64,000 nucleotides of DNA from Omphiscola glabra. Taxonomy: Eukaryota; Mollusca; Gastropoda; Lymnaeidae. Shown here piece by piece: positions 12,489 to 24,504 of this stretch (within the stretch, counting starts at the first letter, position 1; each line of letters opens with the position of its first letter). The stretch lies in assembly GCA_964017045.1 (NCBI GenBank), contig OZ024807.1:12409241-12473240 (forward strand), in the 5' to 3' direction. The notes under the pieces are model-generated. The model did not search any database, had not been told where the DNA came from, and was given only the letters and a program-made list of their open reading frames with translations. The translations under genes and the position numbers were made by a program.

Positions 12489-15400
12489 ATGAAGTTAATG
12501 TCAGTAAAAATAAAAACCAGTACATGTTAGTAGTACCGCTTGTAATAATTATTAGTTATATGTGCATTTTGTTATTATATTGATAGCAATAACATGATCA
12601 TAAATGCTAAGTTGATAACTATTGCTAATAAAATTCAAATAATATTATAATTTTGTATAAATACAATTTAATTACCGGTAATACAAATAAAATAAAATAT
12701 TCTTATCACAGGTTGTTGGTGTACAAGTACAGATTACAGAAATTTGTCATTAAACCAGTGTGGGGAAATGTCTCTAGACCTTTACATGCAAATAAAGGAA
12801 GCAAACTTCAAATAAATTATCTTTTACTTTTAGGTTTATCTACTTTGGCATACAGTTTTTAAAATCAGTACTGCATTGCAAACTCTCTAAACCAATTTTT
12901 AATACAAATTTATGATTTTGAAAATTCTCATTTTTGGGTTTGATAGTACAATTTTTTGGAAACTTCTTAAGCATTATTTGTAATTTTTTTTTACCGGAGT
13001 CTGTTTATTTCCAATTAAAAACATGATTAGTTTCTACAATAGAATGAACATTTTATTTTTATATCTTACTTGGTTAATTTTCAGTGATTTTTTAAAATTC
13101 TCTAAAATTTAAAATTCTAATTTTCTGTGAACATGCTTAGTTGAGATAATTCTAGATAATTTTAATTTATCCTCTGCAGGTTGATTTCCCAAAAAATAAA
13201 CTTTAAATTTTCTTTAACATGATCCAGAAATTATTTGTTAAACTGATTTAGTTAATTTTTTATAATTTTAAAAAAATGAACTAAAATTGTCATTTTGTCT
13301 CCCTTTTCATATCTCGTCACATTGTTCTTCGGCTCATTTTCGAATAAATAAAAATTTTATTTACATCTTTGTGACAACCCTGAAAAAAAATTGAGTTCAT
13401 TAAATGTATAACACTGAATAACAGGCTGTGTGGGCAAGAGATTTGAAAATTCCAACTTAATTATTTTAGAAGATAGGTGTCAAATCTACAATTTCCTGTC
13501 ATCTAAAAATTTACCCTGTTCCTGATTTTTTTAAAATTCATAACTTTCTAAATATTGGAGATAGAGAATTAAAATGAGTGGTTTTATTCTGATTAAGCCA
13601 AGCTCTATTTTGGGGAATAGTTGCATTTTATTTAATTTCATTATAAAATTTTCATTTGGCTCGCATAAAAATAATTTGATTTTAAAAAGTAGTTTTTGTT
13701 GAAAATAGTTTTAGCTCTAGACTAACTATAATGTTCTTTACTCGTTTTTTCTTTCTTTCAATACCGCTAAAGTATTTCATTAAACACTAGGCCTATACTA
13801 TTTTAAGATGAAACCAATTGTTGCCGGCACAACAAACCAGCACAAAAGACAGATACAAATATTTTAAATACTTAGAAATGACACAAGTATTAAACCAAAT
13901 TACATAATATAGAAAACTTGACTAATTTTTATTTTTTACTGCTGCTGGAGTACTGTTAATCTCCTAACGAATCTGAAAATTAGAGAGCTGTTCAATACAA
14001 AATAGTAAGAAATTTACAAAAATATTTAAAATAAAAAATTTATTTGAATAAAGTTTTCATTTCATTAACAAAAAAAAATTTTAAAAAAATAAAAGGATAT
14101 AATTATTATGTTATAAGTAAAAATATACACGTTATATTAATCTAAAAATGAAATCAAATTACATGTAAAGAAATATAAAAGCTAATAATGTAAGCTACAT
14201 GAAATAAAAGTTGACCAACTTATGTCCATTTTTACTTTTCTGCACACAAAATGTATAAATGATGTCAAAGTCAAAGGTCCAATGCACACAAATTCAAAAA
14301 CTAAAACAACAAACTGTATTACTTTACCCAAATATATAGCAATATGTATTTGATAGGAAATAAATAATAATAACAAATCATGAATAAAAATTCAGTTTAA
14401 AATTGTGATGATATTAAATATACGATATAGCATATAATTATATGCATAAAGGTAGATAAAATATATCTAGATACAATAATTAAATTTAATGTTATTTAAT
14501 AATAAAAGAAAATATATACTAGGTGTAGGTTGTTCAATAATAACAAATTGTTTGTTTTTCTACTAATTTCTAGTATATTTTTTTCTTACTGACTTTGAAT
14601 AAAATTATTTAATAATATTTTGTTACTATTATTTTCTAAATTGAATTGGTTGAAAAGAATATAACAGCAATGTGCTGGTTTAATGATTACTGAGAAAAAT
14701 CATTCAAATAATCCTCATCACTATTAACTAATATAACTTTAACATTTATTTTTATAATTCTCTGCTTTTCTTCACTCAAACATGTTTATGTTGTTGTGTA
14801 TAAGCAATTCTACCAAAGCTTTCATCTGGATACTTTATAAAAATCATCATTTATTAATGACATACAAATCTATAAATTTCTCCATCAGTCAAGATTCTTT
14901 GCAACAGCTTTACACATATTTTTTTTTGGCCTTCAAAGAAAACGTTTTTGTAATTTACAGCAACAAAGATAGCATACAAATTTCACAAAACTTTTTCAAT
15001 TACTTTTATGTCACTATTTTGATCTAATCTAATGTGTGTGCATAATATTATATGAGTCTGACTATTCTAAGTCTAAAGAGAATTGGTTTATCTTTCTTTT
15101 AAATTTCCAATTATTTTGTTTCAATACCTTTAGCTCTACTTTTTATTTTATACACCTTTGTCATTGAAACTTTATATTGGGCTCTAGGATACTGTTTATG
15201 CATACCTTAATGTAGCGTCTAAGAATTCTAAATGAAATGTACACTTTTCTAAACACTGAGCTAAGTTGACCTTATATAAATGTTAAACTTTCAAACAGTT
15301 GAGTTATAATTTTTAAATTCAAAGCTATCTGTTGTCTCTTGTTTTGTAATGTTTGCTGAAAAAGACATCTATCCCCAAATGTTGTTATAGTTGTCCAGTA

Positions 15401-15984
15401 TTTTCTTTTTAAGCTTAAACATATCTTGTTACACTATTTATGAAATTTAAATAATGGGACATAATTTACCTTAGTGTCACAAAATTAATATATAAGTGCT
15501 AAAAGTGCATTAAGGTGATATGTTAAAGTTAAATATCAGTACAGTATTTAATCACTTAACTGTACTATTCCTCTTACAGTTAAAATATGTACAACATAAG
15601 AAGATAATAAACATTTCATATGAGCTTTTGATGTCAACTGTGTAGTATAATGTTCAAGTCTCAGTACCGGTCTCTTAAAATTATCATTATTCCTCTTATA
15701 ATCCATATACTGTTTTGGATGAATTTCACTAGTGTATAAAATAGTGTAATATGGTGAGGACTGAAGACAGTTTGAAGCATTATGAAACATAACATATAAA
15801 ATTAGCCAAGGTGACTTGAATGAATGGGCCAGGGTTCCCTGGACTTGTTTACCTTATGAAGAATGTTTCAACAGGCATGGGTTAAAAAGAAGGATTTTTA
15901 AAAAAATGAGAAAGATGTGATGTAATTTGTTTTGTGACCACGGTTTGCTAAACCGAAAAACAGAAATATTATAATATCATAGAG
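12489..15984. other. AT-rich intergenic sequence; second half belongs to the duplication
   Basis: Up to about 13695 the sequence is unique. From about 13696 it matches 56622 onward, interrupted in copy 2 by tandem repeats and inserted elements at 56740-57036 and 57580-59345. Short frames near 14182-14376 and 14782-15027 are AT-rich translations with no motif. This region lies beyond the 3' end of the zinc-finger gene and may hold its 3' UTR. Confidence 0.5.
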
Positions 15985-16432
15985 AAGAGTCACATTTGTA
16001 AAGTTTCTCTCCTGTGTGCTATCTTTTGTGGACAGGTAAAGTTGATTTTTGGGCAAATAAAGATGGACGAATATCACATTTGAGAAGGTCAAGAGTCACA
16101 TTTGTAAGGTTTCTCTAAAAAATTATGTCTTTTGAGAAAAGTAAGTAGTTTATGCAGTAGGAACAAATGTCACATTTGTAAGCCTTCTCTTGTATGCTGT
16201 CTATGTGAATAGCCATTTGTGAAGTGTCTGAAAATGCAGGACAAATGTTACATTTGTAAAGTTTATCTCCTGTGTGTTTTCTTTTGTGGTTAGTTAAACT
16301 TGAGGAGACAAATGCAGTTTGACAAATGTCACAATTGTAAGGTCACTCTCCAGTGTGTTTTCTTTAGTGGTTAGTTACATCTGAAGGGGAGGCACATGCA
16401 TAAGGACAAATGTTACATTTGTAAGGTGTCTC
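15985..16432 (-). pseudogene. Degenerate C2H2 fingers beyond the stop of the zinc-finger gene
   Basis: Immediately after the TGA that closes the upstream reading frame, the same frame continues into finger sequence: PYKCNICPYACASPSDVTNH, then PYNCDICQTAFVSSSLTNH, then LYKCNICPAFSDTSQ. Stops lie inside two linkers. Further pieces follow after frameshifts near 16150 and 16000 (about TGEKLYKCDS). The premature TGA falls in a HTGERP-type linker (reads HT-stop-ETPYKC), so the array was once longer by at least three fingers. Confidence 0.8.
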
Positions 16433-18007
16433 TCATGTGTGCTGTCTTTTGTGAACAGTTAAAGGTGACTTTGAGGCAAATGATGATGGACAAATGTCAC
16501 ATTTGTAAGGTTTTTCTGCAGTGTGTTGTCTTTTGTGAACAATTATAGAGGTCTTATTGGCAAATGAAGATGGACAAATGTCACATTTATAAGGTTTCTC
16601 TCCAGTGTGCTGTCTTTTGTGAGCAATTAAAGGTGCCTTTTGGGCAAATGCAGATGGACAAATGTCACATTTGTAAGGTTTCTCTCCTGTGTGTTGTCTG
16701 TTGTGAATAGTTACAGCTGCCTTTGAGGCAAAAGCAGATGGACAAATGTCACATTTGTAAGGTTTTTCCCCTGTGTGCTGTCTTTTATGCACAGTAAAAT
16801 GTGTTTTTTGGGCAAATGCAGATGAACAAACGTCACATTTGTAAGGTTTCTTTTCTGTGTGCTGTCTTTTGTTGTGTACAATTAAAGGTGCCTCTTGGGA
16901 AAATGCAGAAGGACAAATGTCACATTTGTAAGGTCTCTCTTCATTGTGCTTTCTTTTGTGATAAGTTAAATTACAAGAGTAGGCAAATGCAGAAAGACAA
17001 ATGTTACATATGTAAGGTCTCTCTCCAGTGTGTTTTATTTTGTGCTTATTTAAATCTGAAGGACGGGCACATGCATAAGGACAAATGTTACATTTGTAAG
17101 GTTTCTCGCCAGTGTGATTGCTTTTGTGAGTAATTAAATGTCCCATTTGGGCAAATGCAGATGGACAAATGTTACATTTGTAAGGTCTCTCTCCAGTGTG
17201 CGTTCTCTGGTGAACAATTAAACCTGACTTTTGGGGATATGAAGATGGACAAATGTCACATTTATAAGGTTTCTCTCCAGTGTGCTGTCTTTTGTGAACA
17301 ATTAAATGTGCCTTTCGGGCAAATGCAGATGGACAAATGTCACATTTGTAAGGTCTCTCTCCAGTGTGGATTCTTTGGTGCTTAGTGAAAACTGAAGAGG
17401 AGGCAAATGCAGATGGACAAATGTCACATTTGTATGGTCTCTCTCCAGTGTGCTTTCTCTTGTGAACAATTAAACCTGACATTTGGTGATATGAAGATGG
17501 ACAAATGTTACATTTGTAAGGTCTCTCTCCAGTGTGATTTCTTTTGTGCTTAGATAAACTTGAAGAGCAGGCAAATGCAGATGGACAAAAGTCACATTTG
17601 TAAGGTTTCTCTCCTGTGTCATTTCTTTTGTGTTTTAAAACATTTGAGCTTTTTGTAAATCTAGCATTACTTATGTCATGTTTATAGGGTTTCTCTCCTG
17701 TAGATTGCAACTTACATTGCAAGTTCCTTGAAGTCAGTTCATTATGTACACTTAATTCAATTGTGTTTGATATATTTGAACAAGAAACCTCCTGATCTGT
17801 AATCATAACTGTCTCTTCTTTAATTCCACCATTGTCAAAACATTCACCATTTGTTACTTGTGAAGTGTTGACCTCATTCTCTATCTCTTTCTTAAGGGCT
17901 TTGTGAATGTCATTAAGGACCTCACCCTTTATGACAACATCAGGATTATATTTATAAAGGCTTGTTTTATTTTGAAAATCATCATGTCTTTCCATAATTT
18001 GGACCAT
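16433..18007 (-). CDS. C2H2 zinc-finger protein, about 14 fingers
   Basis: This open frame of 524 codons begins with a non-finger region of about 100 residues (MVQIMERHDDFQNK..., acidic, with an EIENEVNTSQ segment). A degenerate finger at about 104-133 has His replacing the first Cys. About fourteen classical CX2C-X12-HX3-4H fingers follow, joined by TGEKPYKC/TGERPYKC linkers. The start is supported by an in-frame stop upstream and a shared ATG in the second copy. A splice acceptor (tttcag) on the minus strand puts the 5' edge of this exon at 18098. The role is presumably DNA-binding transcriptional regulation in the nucleus, with target unknown. No KRAB, SCAN or BTB domain is visible. The frame ends in a linker, and more fingers lie beyond it, so the protein may be a truncated version. 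Confidence 0.88.
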   Translation of the reverse strand: MVQIMERHDDFQNKTSLYKYNPDVVIKGEVLNDIHKALKKEIENEVNTSQVTNGECFDNGGIKEETVMITDQEVSCSNISNTIELSVHNELTSRNLQCKLQSTGEKPYKHDISNARFTKSSNVLKHKRNDTGEKPYKCDFCPSAFACSSSLSKHKRNHTGERPYKCNICPSSYHQMSGLIVHKRKHTGERPYKCDICPSAFASSSVFTKHQRIHTGERPYKCDICPSAFARKAHLIVHKRQHTGEKPYKCDICPSSYPQKSGLIVHQRTHTGERPYKCNICPSAFAQMGHLITHKSNHTGEKPYKCNICPYACARPSDLNKHKIKHTGERPYICNICLSAFAYSCNLTYHKRKHNEERPYKCDICPSAFSQEAPLIVHNKRQHTEKKPYKCDVCSSAFAQKTHFTVHKRQHTGEKPYKCDICPSAFASKAAVTIHNRQHTGEKPYKCDICPSAFAQKAPLIAHKRQHTGEKPYKCDICPSSFANKTSIIVHKRQHTAEKPYKCDICPSSFASKSPLTVHKRQHT

Positions 18008-18388
18008 ATATGAGACAAACCAGAGAGAGCTGTGACACCATATATGTCTGTCAGAATTGCTGTTAAATTTATGATGTCTTCATATTCTTCACAAATAACT
18101 GAAACACAAATTTAAAATAAAATCAAATGCAATGGCAAAAGAGGAAGCACAGATAACTAAAAACTAGGTAACTAAAAATTCAACTGCATGAAATTTTCTA
18201 TTCTTAAAGATTAAATTATTACATTAAGTAATCAGATGAAAGTGTTTATTAAAGGATTAAAACCATTTAAAGATATCTACTGCCCCTAAGAAACAGAACT
18301 TATTATTCATAGTTTTAACTATATTAATGGTAAATTTACTCTATTTGCGCCATGAAGTTCCCACTGCCACCACCTTGCTTGCTATTAC

Positions 18389-18430
18389 CTGTCATGAGAA
18401 ATGAAAAGAAAAATGGCGGCTGTGTAAAAT
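18389..18430 (-). promoter_or_regulatory. Candidate 5' UTR exon end and YY1-like motif of the zinc-finger gene
   Basis: On the minus strand a CAG|GTAATAGC donor ends an exon at 18389. About 20 bases upstream on that strand is GCCGCCATTTTT (18409-18420), the reverse of the AAnATGGCGGC type YY1 site often found near start sites. This would pair with the acceptor at 18099-18100 as a roughly 290-base intron. The donor is not conserved in the second gene copy (61930-61990). Confidence 0.4.
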
Positions 18431-19283
18431 AAAACAACACATGTATCTTAAAATGGGGAGGGGAAAGGGAGAGAATGTGCTGATTTGGCTATTTACCAAG
18501 AGAAATGAAAATATGACAATAATGTTAAAATTTAATGAACAAATTTCCGCTGGTACATAAATTTCACGGTTAACGAAGATACTTTATTGAATTGTATCCA
18601 TTTAGATATTCGGCAAGAAGTCTCAATGACCTGAGGTCACCCCTTTCCTCACATAATTGCAGCCTGTACTTGCTAATTTCACTCAACTAAAATGCATGTG
18701 CCACCACAGTTACACACTATCGTAAAAAAAGTATTAAAACAAAGCACACGTTTTTAAAATAATGAAAACCCATCTTAAACTTTTATAGAATTAGAATACA
18801 CTTTTAAACATTTTATTTCAGGTTCCTACATAAATTAAATCCAAAAGTTCTCAGAACATCAACACCCTGTACATTACAATAATTGAACCAATTGTCGAAA
18901 ATATAAGAAAATTTCAATATTATAAGTAACCAATCAATGAAATTATAAAAAGCTAACTCTAGTAACAACACAAGTATATACAAAAGAGAGAGAATCTTAC
19001 ACAGACACACGTCATGGTGCGGATTTTGGGTATTGACCATACTAATATATCAGCTTTGCTCTTGAAGTTAATAATAATAATATAACTTAATATAAGATTA
19101 GAACAAGGTGTCCCTAAAACTTGTGTAAAATTTAAAGAAATAATCAGGGATTTGGAAGAGTTTTTTTTGGTTAGCTCTATATAAAATTTTGTCAGCTCCA
19201 GCCAAATTAAAAAGGGGGAAAGGGTAGTTAAGGGGATGCAAAGTGTTTAAAGTAAAGAAATATAAGTAGCAGCAGCATGAGGG
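18431..19283. other. Upstream flank of zinc-finger gene 1
   Basis: This matches 61990-62893 of copy 2 in order (for example the block with tatgacaataatgttaaaatttaatgaac). No coding sequence is recognised; small minus frames at 18813-19040 and 19098-19415 have no motif. Confidence 0.5.
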
Positions 19284-19781
19284 CACTGTTTCTTTCAACA
19301 ATCTCTCCAGACCACTCCACCGCTTAAGATTTATGGCCGCCCTCGATTTCCGTCCTACTTCCTGATAACAATAATCTCTGAACTCTGATTTTGGTATTGA
19401 AAGATACACTGCCAACTTCCCTTACACTATACAACCTTTAACTCTGCAGTTATCTGGAAATGCCACACCTGCATATTAAAGAAAAAGTGACACCTGAGTG
19501 GAACACCCTATCCGCCCTATTTCAACGTCCCTTGCAGAGTTGTATATAAGAGTGTTTGGTGTCAGGGGACAAGATGCAATTTTACGCCTCTTTCAACTCT
19601 GAAACCCATTATTATATTTTCAACCATCGAAGCCCATTACCCCCCCCCCACCACTAGTCTGGTGCTCCGGACCATCTGACACCCCTTAGCTACCTTCTGG
19701 ACACTGGCACTGTTACCCCTAAAAATCTGAAATGACAAACACCCCCCCCCCCCCGGGAAAAAATCTTTGTTAGAAACACTG
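19284..19781 (+). mobile_element. Short element B derivative with CAGTGTTTCTTTCAG-type ends
   Basis: It starts CACTGTTTCTTTCAAC and ends TAGAAACACTG, about 498 bp, with no coding capacity. The left flank catgaggg is the same as at the copy-2 element (62894-63380), where it is duplicated on the other side (catgagga). The insertion therefore predates the segmental duplication, and the right target copy here (cataactt) has diverged. Eight-base duplications and the ends suggest the hAT superfamily. Confidence 0.75.
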
Positions 19782-20924
19782 CATAACTTAGATTAAAACT
19801 TACTTTTTTATTTCTCATGATTTTTTAAATTTTATCTGAGCCAACCTGGGCATCGCCATCACCTAGGGTTGCAAAGTCAATGTAAATAGAATAAACAATG
19901 CTCAATGCTACGCAATTTAATTCACTACCAGTTAATATCATTGTCATGGATTTTTCTCGAAATCTTCAGCATCATAAAAGTAGTTTTATTTTGTACATAA
20001 GTTGTTGTTTTTTTGCTATAGAAGACTTTATAAAATTTATTTTATGCCAGAAAGTCTGTTATTTTATTTTGTACTCTAAAGTTAGGTCCTAACTTGTACT
20101 ACTTGCACCATTTTACCTAATCTGTTTTATAGTGGTAGTTAAATTCAAAAATTTAACATTTAAAAATTTTAATAAGAAAAAAATAATGAATTTTCGCCTA
20201 AATAATTATTTTTAAAACAATGTTGAAATCAGAAATCAATTAATTAAAACCTTGGCTTTTTGGTAAAAAAAAGTTTTATAGCCAAGCAAATCCCATAAAT
20301 GTTTTTTTTAAAGCATAAATAAAATAATTTTAACGACAGAGATGATGGCAAAGTTCAAGTTGCAAATTTAAAACTATAATATAATTGAATAATTAATTGT
20401 AATTGTATTCATCGAGGAAAAAAAATGAAGTGTCTAAGTCATATACCGAAACGAAGTGGGCTAAGTGGCTAGTCGTACCAGGTCAGGAGTGAGAGGTTAA
20501 GATTAAAAAAACTATTTAAAATATTGTTGGGTTTGTAAGAAAGAATGAGCTATCAAATGAATGGACTATATGTTTGTAAACTCAATTCTTCAGTTTAACT
20601 TAAATAAACTACTACAAATGACATCCGAATAGCATTAGTCAAAATGGACCCGGACATGCAGCGCTATCATTCGCATTCCAGTCCCATTAGACTCAATGGT
20701 TAAACTTTTTTTTGAAACTAGAATCTCCAGAAAACTAAACAATCTGATTTTATTTCCCATTCTGGATTTTAAAAAAATAAAAGACAACAACAAACCTTTT
20801 ATCTATTTTTTTAACGATATGTGTGACGTTATTTGCAGGTAGAAAGCGGGGGATTATTTCTTCGTCATTTAATGTTTATCCAAACAATGATGACAAGCAT
20901 TTATGTGAAGTAGTTATGTTACAG

Positions 20925-20996
20925 CAGCGGTTCTCAAACTGTGGGTTGCGACCACTTTGGGCGTCGAAAGACACTTTCCCAGGGGTTGCCTAAGCA
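20925..20996 (+). mobile_element. hAT terminal fragment (cagcggttctcaaac type)
   Basis: The stretch begins with the widespread hAT terminus cagcggttctcaaactgtgg and a ggttgcgacc motif, then breaks off. No partner terminus was found, so it is a truncated non-autonomous copy. Confidence 0.5.
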
Positions 20997-21035
20997 AGGT
21001 TTCTTTCAGGCATCTCTCCGGGGGGCACTGCACCC

Positions 21036-21360
21036 AGTGCCGTCTTAAGGCATGGGCCCAGTGGGCACTGGCCAGGGCCCCGCGCTTGTAGAGGGCCCCA
21101 CGTTCCTAGGAAACTCGATCTTATAGAGGCATCATACTTTACATATTTGTTAAGGAATATTGAAAGATTTTGTCAATTTAATTGGATTTAAAATTCCCAA
21201 ATTTCCCAATTTTACCCCAAGATATAAATCAGCACATTCCAAAATTATTATTATAAATGAGAATCAAAATTGGACAGTTTTAAAACTTTTAAATGGGAAT
21301 ATTTTATATTAAAAATTTATTTATATTTTATTTCTGATAATGTTTTAAATCTTTTATTGA
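21036..21360 (-). mobile_element. Solo end of the hAT family found at 8514-9480
   Basis: It starts CAGTGCCGTCTTAAGGCATG and matches, in inverse orientation, the right 330 bases of the element ending at 9480 (including the block near 9365-9480). No transposase sequence remains. Confidence 0.65.
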
Positions 21361-21779
21361 TTTTAAATGATTTTTTTTTTGTATCAATAAGTTGAATTCA
21401 TCGAAGTTTAACTTAATAGAATGTTTATTTTTATGTTAGATTTTTATTTCTCTTGGTGAGTTGGTGAGGAGCAAAATGAACCCAGACACGCAGCGCCGCC
21501 ATTCGCACCCGGGTACCATTAGACTCAATGCTATTCGGATGTCATTTGTGGTAGTTTATTTTACTTTAAATGAAGAATTAAGTTTACAAATGAAAAGTAA
21601 ATTCAATTATCTTTCATTTGATACCTCATTTGGTCTTACAAACACAACAATAATATTTTAAATCGTTTTTTAATCCAAACCTCTCAATTCTGGTAAGCGA
21701 GTACCAATAGGTGCAGCCATTTGTGAATAAAAATCGTTAAAAGACTTAAATGACAATATATTAAAATACATTTACATTT

Positions 21780-24090
21780 TTATAATAGTTAGTCACGTAC
21801 TAAACATGTGCAATCTGTTTTCAAGTTACAGCTCATCGTTAAAGCATGATTAAAAATAAAGATAGGTGTTAATTATACATTGTATGATAGCATTAAGCTT
21901 CTTTTTCTAATTATAAAATTGAAAGGGCGTATACAATAGTGCACGTTTCATCAATTATTATTAAATCAAATGCGTTTCTGTTTCCTTTAAATGTGCCACT
22001 TTTGTTACAAAGTTTCCTGAATAACAGATTTTTAAAAAAAAATACTGAGTCAACTGAGCCGATATTTATTTTATTAACTTCCCAACTGATTTTCTCTTTT
22101 TAATGTCAGAATAAAAAAGTGCAACATCCATTGGCATTGCACTCATTTGTTTAGATTATTAACTTTATTTTAGATGAGAATCCAGTAGAAAGCTAAGAAT
22201 TTTTTTATTTTTTTTTAAAGAACTAGCATTTCAATTATCATGCCAATTCCATTTTTTTGGGGACGGATTTAAAAACAATTCTTATTCCTAATTCGTCAAC
22301 TGAATATTGAGAAATGTATACTTTATTTGCATTCGAATTTTGTTAAGATAAAATCACACATTAGTAAATATAATGTCTTATATAAACAACTCATGTCTCC
22401 TCAATTAAAACAGTTGCGCCGTTCATAGGCTATTTATAAAAATGACCAGATTTCAAAACCCAAAAAACTTTCTAATGAACCTGCATTTTTTCTTTATGAC
22501 TTGTAAAATTAGAAAATATTTAGATAAGGTAGTCTAAGCATTATAATTATAAGTAAGTTTGTTTTTTCCATTTGCGTACAGCATATAAAATAATTTCTGC
22601 ATGGAATCCTTTTTAATTGAGTTTTGTTTTTTGAAAATTCATTTATTAATTGAGTAGCTATCTCTAATAATAATGTAAATAAAAAATTAAAGCCACATAA
22701 CTATTTTTAGTTATATATTATTTTTTAAATTATAATATTTTTTTTTTTTTTGCATAACAAAAGCAATTTCCGTTTTGCCAAACCTGCATGGAAAGATGAT
22801 AATTAATAAAATATCCTCATCACATCTTTAAGCCCCTAAAATATCCGAAGCACCTTGCAGTCGTAGGGGGTTTATGGGCGCACACGATGGCTCTAAAGTT
22901 AAGTGACACCTACATTTTTTAACTAGGATCTCTTCCATCGCTTTCCAAATAAGTGTAGAATATTGCACTACCAATTTCAGATATGTGTTAAATGCATTCT
23001 TGTATTTTGAATTTATCAAAAATTTTATGTGGACTATAATGATTTAAAGGTTGAGAATAATCAAGGGCAAAAGCGTACCCTCAAGGGTGACACAACTAGA
23101 ATGAATATAGTTTACGTCCCGCTGGTGCGAAATTTAAGATGTCTTTGGTCTTTATTATGGATAATTATGGCACTTTCCACCCGAATATTTGAAATGCCAA
23201 ATCAAAATTGTTTGAAAGAAACAATAAACTCAAGAATGCGCCAAAATAATACATCGCTATATTCCTGTGTTGTACGACTGTCTTTAGCACCCTAAATTAT
23301 GCACTCCTTTCCTCACGCTGATCAATGGTACAGTATGGAGTTGATTATAAGCTTGTGCCAAATGATTACCCTGGGGCACGCCACAAACGAAGTGAATTTA
23401 GTTTATTTTTGGCACTGGGCTAAAGAATGCCTCACACCAAACCTTAAAAATGTCCTTCCCCTTTCAAAAAGTATAATAGAAACATTGAATTCAAGTATAC
23501 TGAAAAATAAACCTCTTGATTTTGAAATAATCAAAAATGTTCTGGGGAGCAGGCTCCCCAAACCACTTCACCGTTTAAGATTTATCGGCGCCCACGATTT
23601 AAGCCCTACTTCTCGATGAAAATGATCTCTGATTTTGGTATCGATATATACACTGCCAAGTAGCATAGCTACTATTAGTGCTGCAATGAGCGGCCAAGTA
23701 TTTGCCGCCCCCCCCCCTTTTTTTTTCCGGATACAAACTCTGCAGTTGTCTGAAAATGCCACATCTGCACATAAAGAAAAGTGACACCTGGATGGAGCAC
23801 TCTATCCACCTTATTTCGACGACACTAGCAGGGGCGTATCTACAGAGCTTGGCGTCGGGGGACAAGATTCATTTTTACTTCCCCCTCCAACTCTAAAACC
23901 CATTATTTTCAGCCAATTAATACCATTTAAGCCCATTCCCCCCCCTCGCTAGTCTGGCACCCAGGGACATATGTCCCATCTGCCACCCCTTAGCTACGCC
24001 TCTGGCCACTGACAACTGGTACTGCCCTCCACCCCTCCCCCCCGAAAATTTTAAGTGCCCCCCGGGCGACATTTTCTGAAAGAAACACTG
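21780..24090 (+). mobile_element. Element B, long non-coding copy
   Basis: The right terminus CTGAAAGAAACACTG is at 24076-24090. A matching left-type sequence (ggtttctttcaggcatctctcc) lies at about 20996-21018, but other insertions intervene. Internal blocks match 1-3379 and, inverted, 51457-53950. Open frames at 23029-23295 and 23299-23619 fall in repeat sequence and have no recognisable domain; they might be remnants of an ancestral transposase or chance. Confidence 0.6.
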
Positions 24091-24125
24091 CGCCTAAGAC
24101 CATCGGAAAATACTAGTTATGAAGT
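24091..24125 (+). mobile_element. Short SPIN-like hAT fragment
   Basis: It contains cgcctaagaccatcggaaaa, which from memory is a run characteristic of SPIN hAT ends (compare the minus-strand reading of 34134-34325). It abuts the end of element B. Confidence 0.45.
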
Positions 24126-24504
24126 ACTCACTGTACAAAATTGTTACAGTAGCCTATACCGTAAAAAATCGCTGCATACCTGTAAATTCTACAGTAGTTT
24201 GCATGTATTTTTCATAAACTTGAAAATGACATAATTAAACAAGAATCTTACTGTAAAATAATGGCTACTAGCCGTAATCAATGCATCCTTAATTTCTATG
24301 TTGTAATTTAACGGGACACCATAATTTTAAGGATGAGTGAATGAAAAGATAAATCTTTTAAAAATAATGAACCAGAAGTGAAATACGCCATGGCGGTAAA
24401 AACTTTAAATTTGAAAATAAGTCATTCTTTTTCTGTACTTCTATATGAATGTAAGTACACAAAGTAACTTTTCATTTCTGGTTCTGGTTCTGATTCGGTA
24501 CGTT

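Larger units (their letters stand above)
6690..19790. repeat. Segmental duplication, copy 1 (Ig-exon tail plus zinc-finger gene)
   Basis: Landmarks occur in the same order and orientation as in copy 2 (47340-63390). They are the 13-bp agcccata-type minisatellite (6800 / 47370), Ig exon C (7202 / 47975), the cgcacaacatgagacaagac block (7528 / 48260), the tgatggcttcaa block (10643 / 50645), the ctactgctgctggagt block (13938 / 57184), the zinc-finger gene (16433 / 60344) and the CAGTGTTTC element (19284 / 62894). Copy 1 has about 2.7 kb at 10975-13695 with no counterpart in copy 2. Copy 2 carries transposons absent here. Left breakpoints fall in simple repeats. Confidence 0.85.
20450..21720. repeat. 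Fold-back structure with inverted arms of about 200 bp
   Basis: The left arm (about 20450-20640, ending caaatgacatccgaatagca) is an imperfect reverse complement of the right arm (about 21528-21720, beginning tgctattcggatgtcatttg). Next to the inner edges, a 60-base block repeats in direct orientation (20640-20700 and 21472-21530; about agactcaatg). The loop holds other transposon ends: cagcggttctcaaac at 20927 and the hAT end at 21036. Confidence 0.6.

Noticed and set aside
16801..17385. Plus-strand ORFs with repeated DKCHICKVSLQCAVFCEQLN-type Cys motifs (also at 60382-61137)
   Set aside because: They are the antisense reading of the 84-bp zinc-finger repeat. The sense strand encodes canonical C2H2 fingers.
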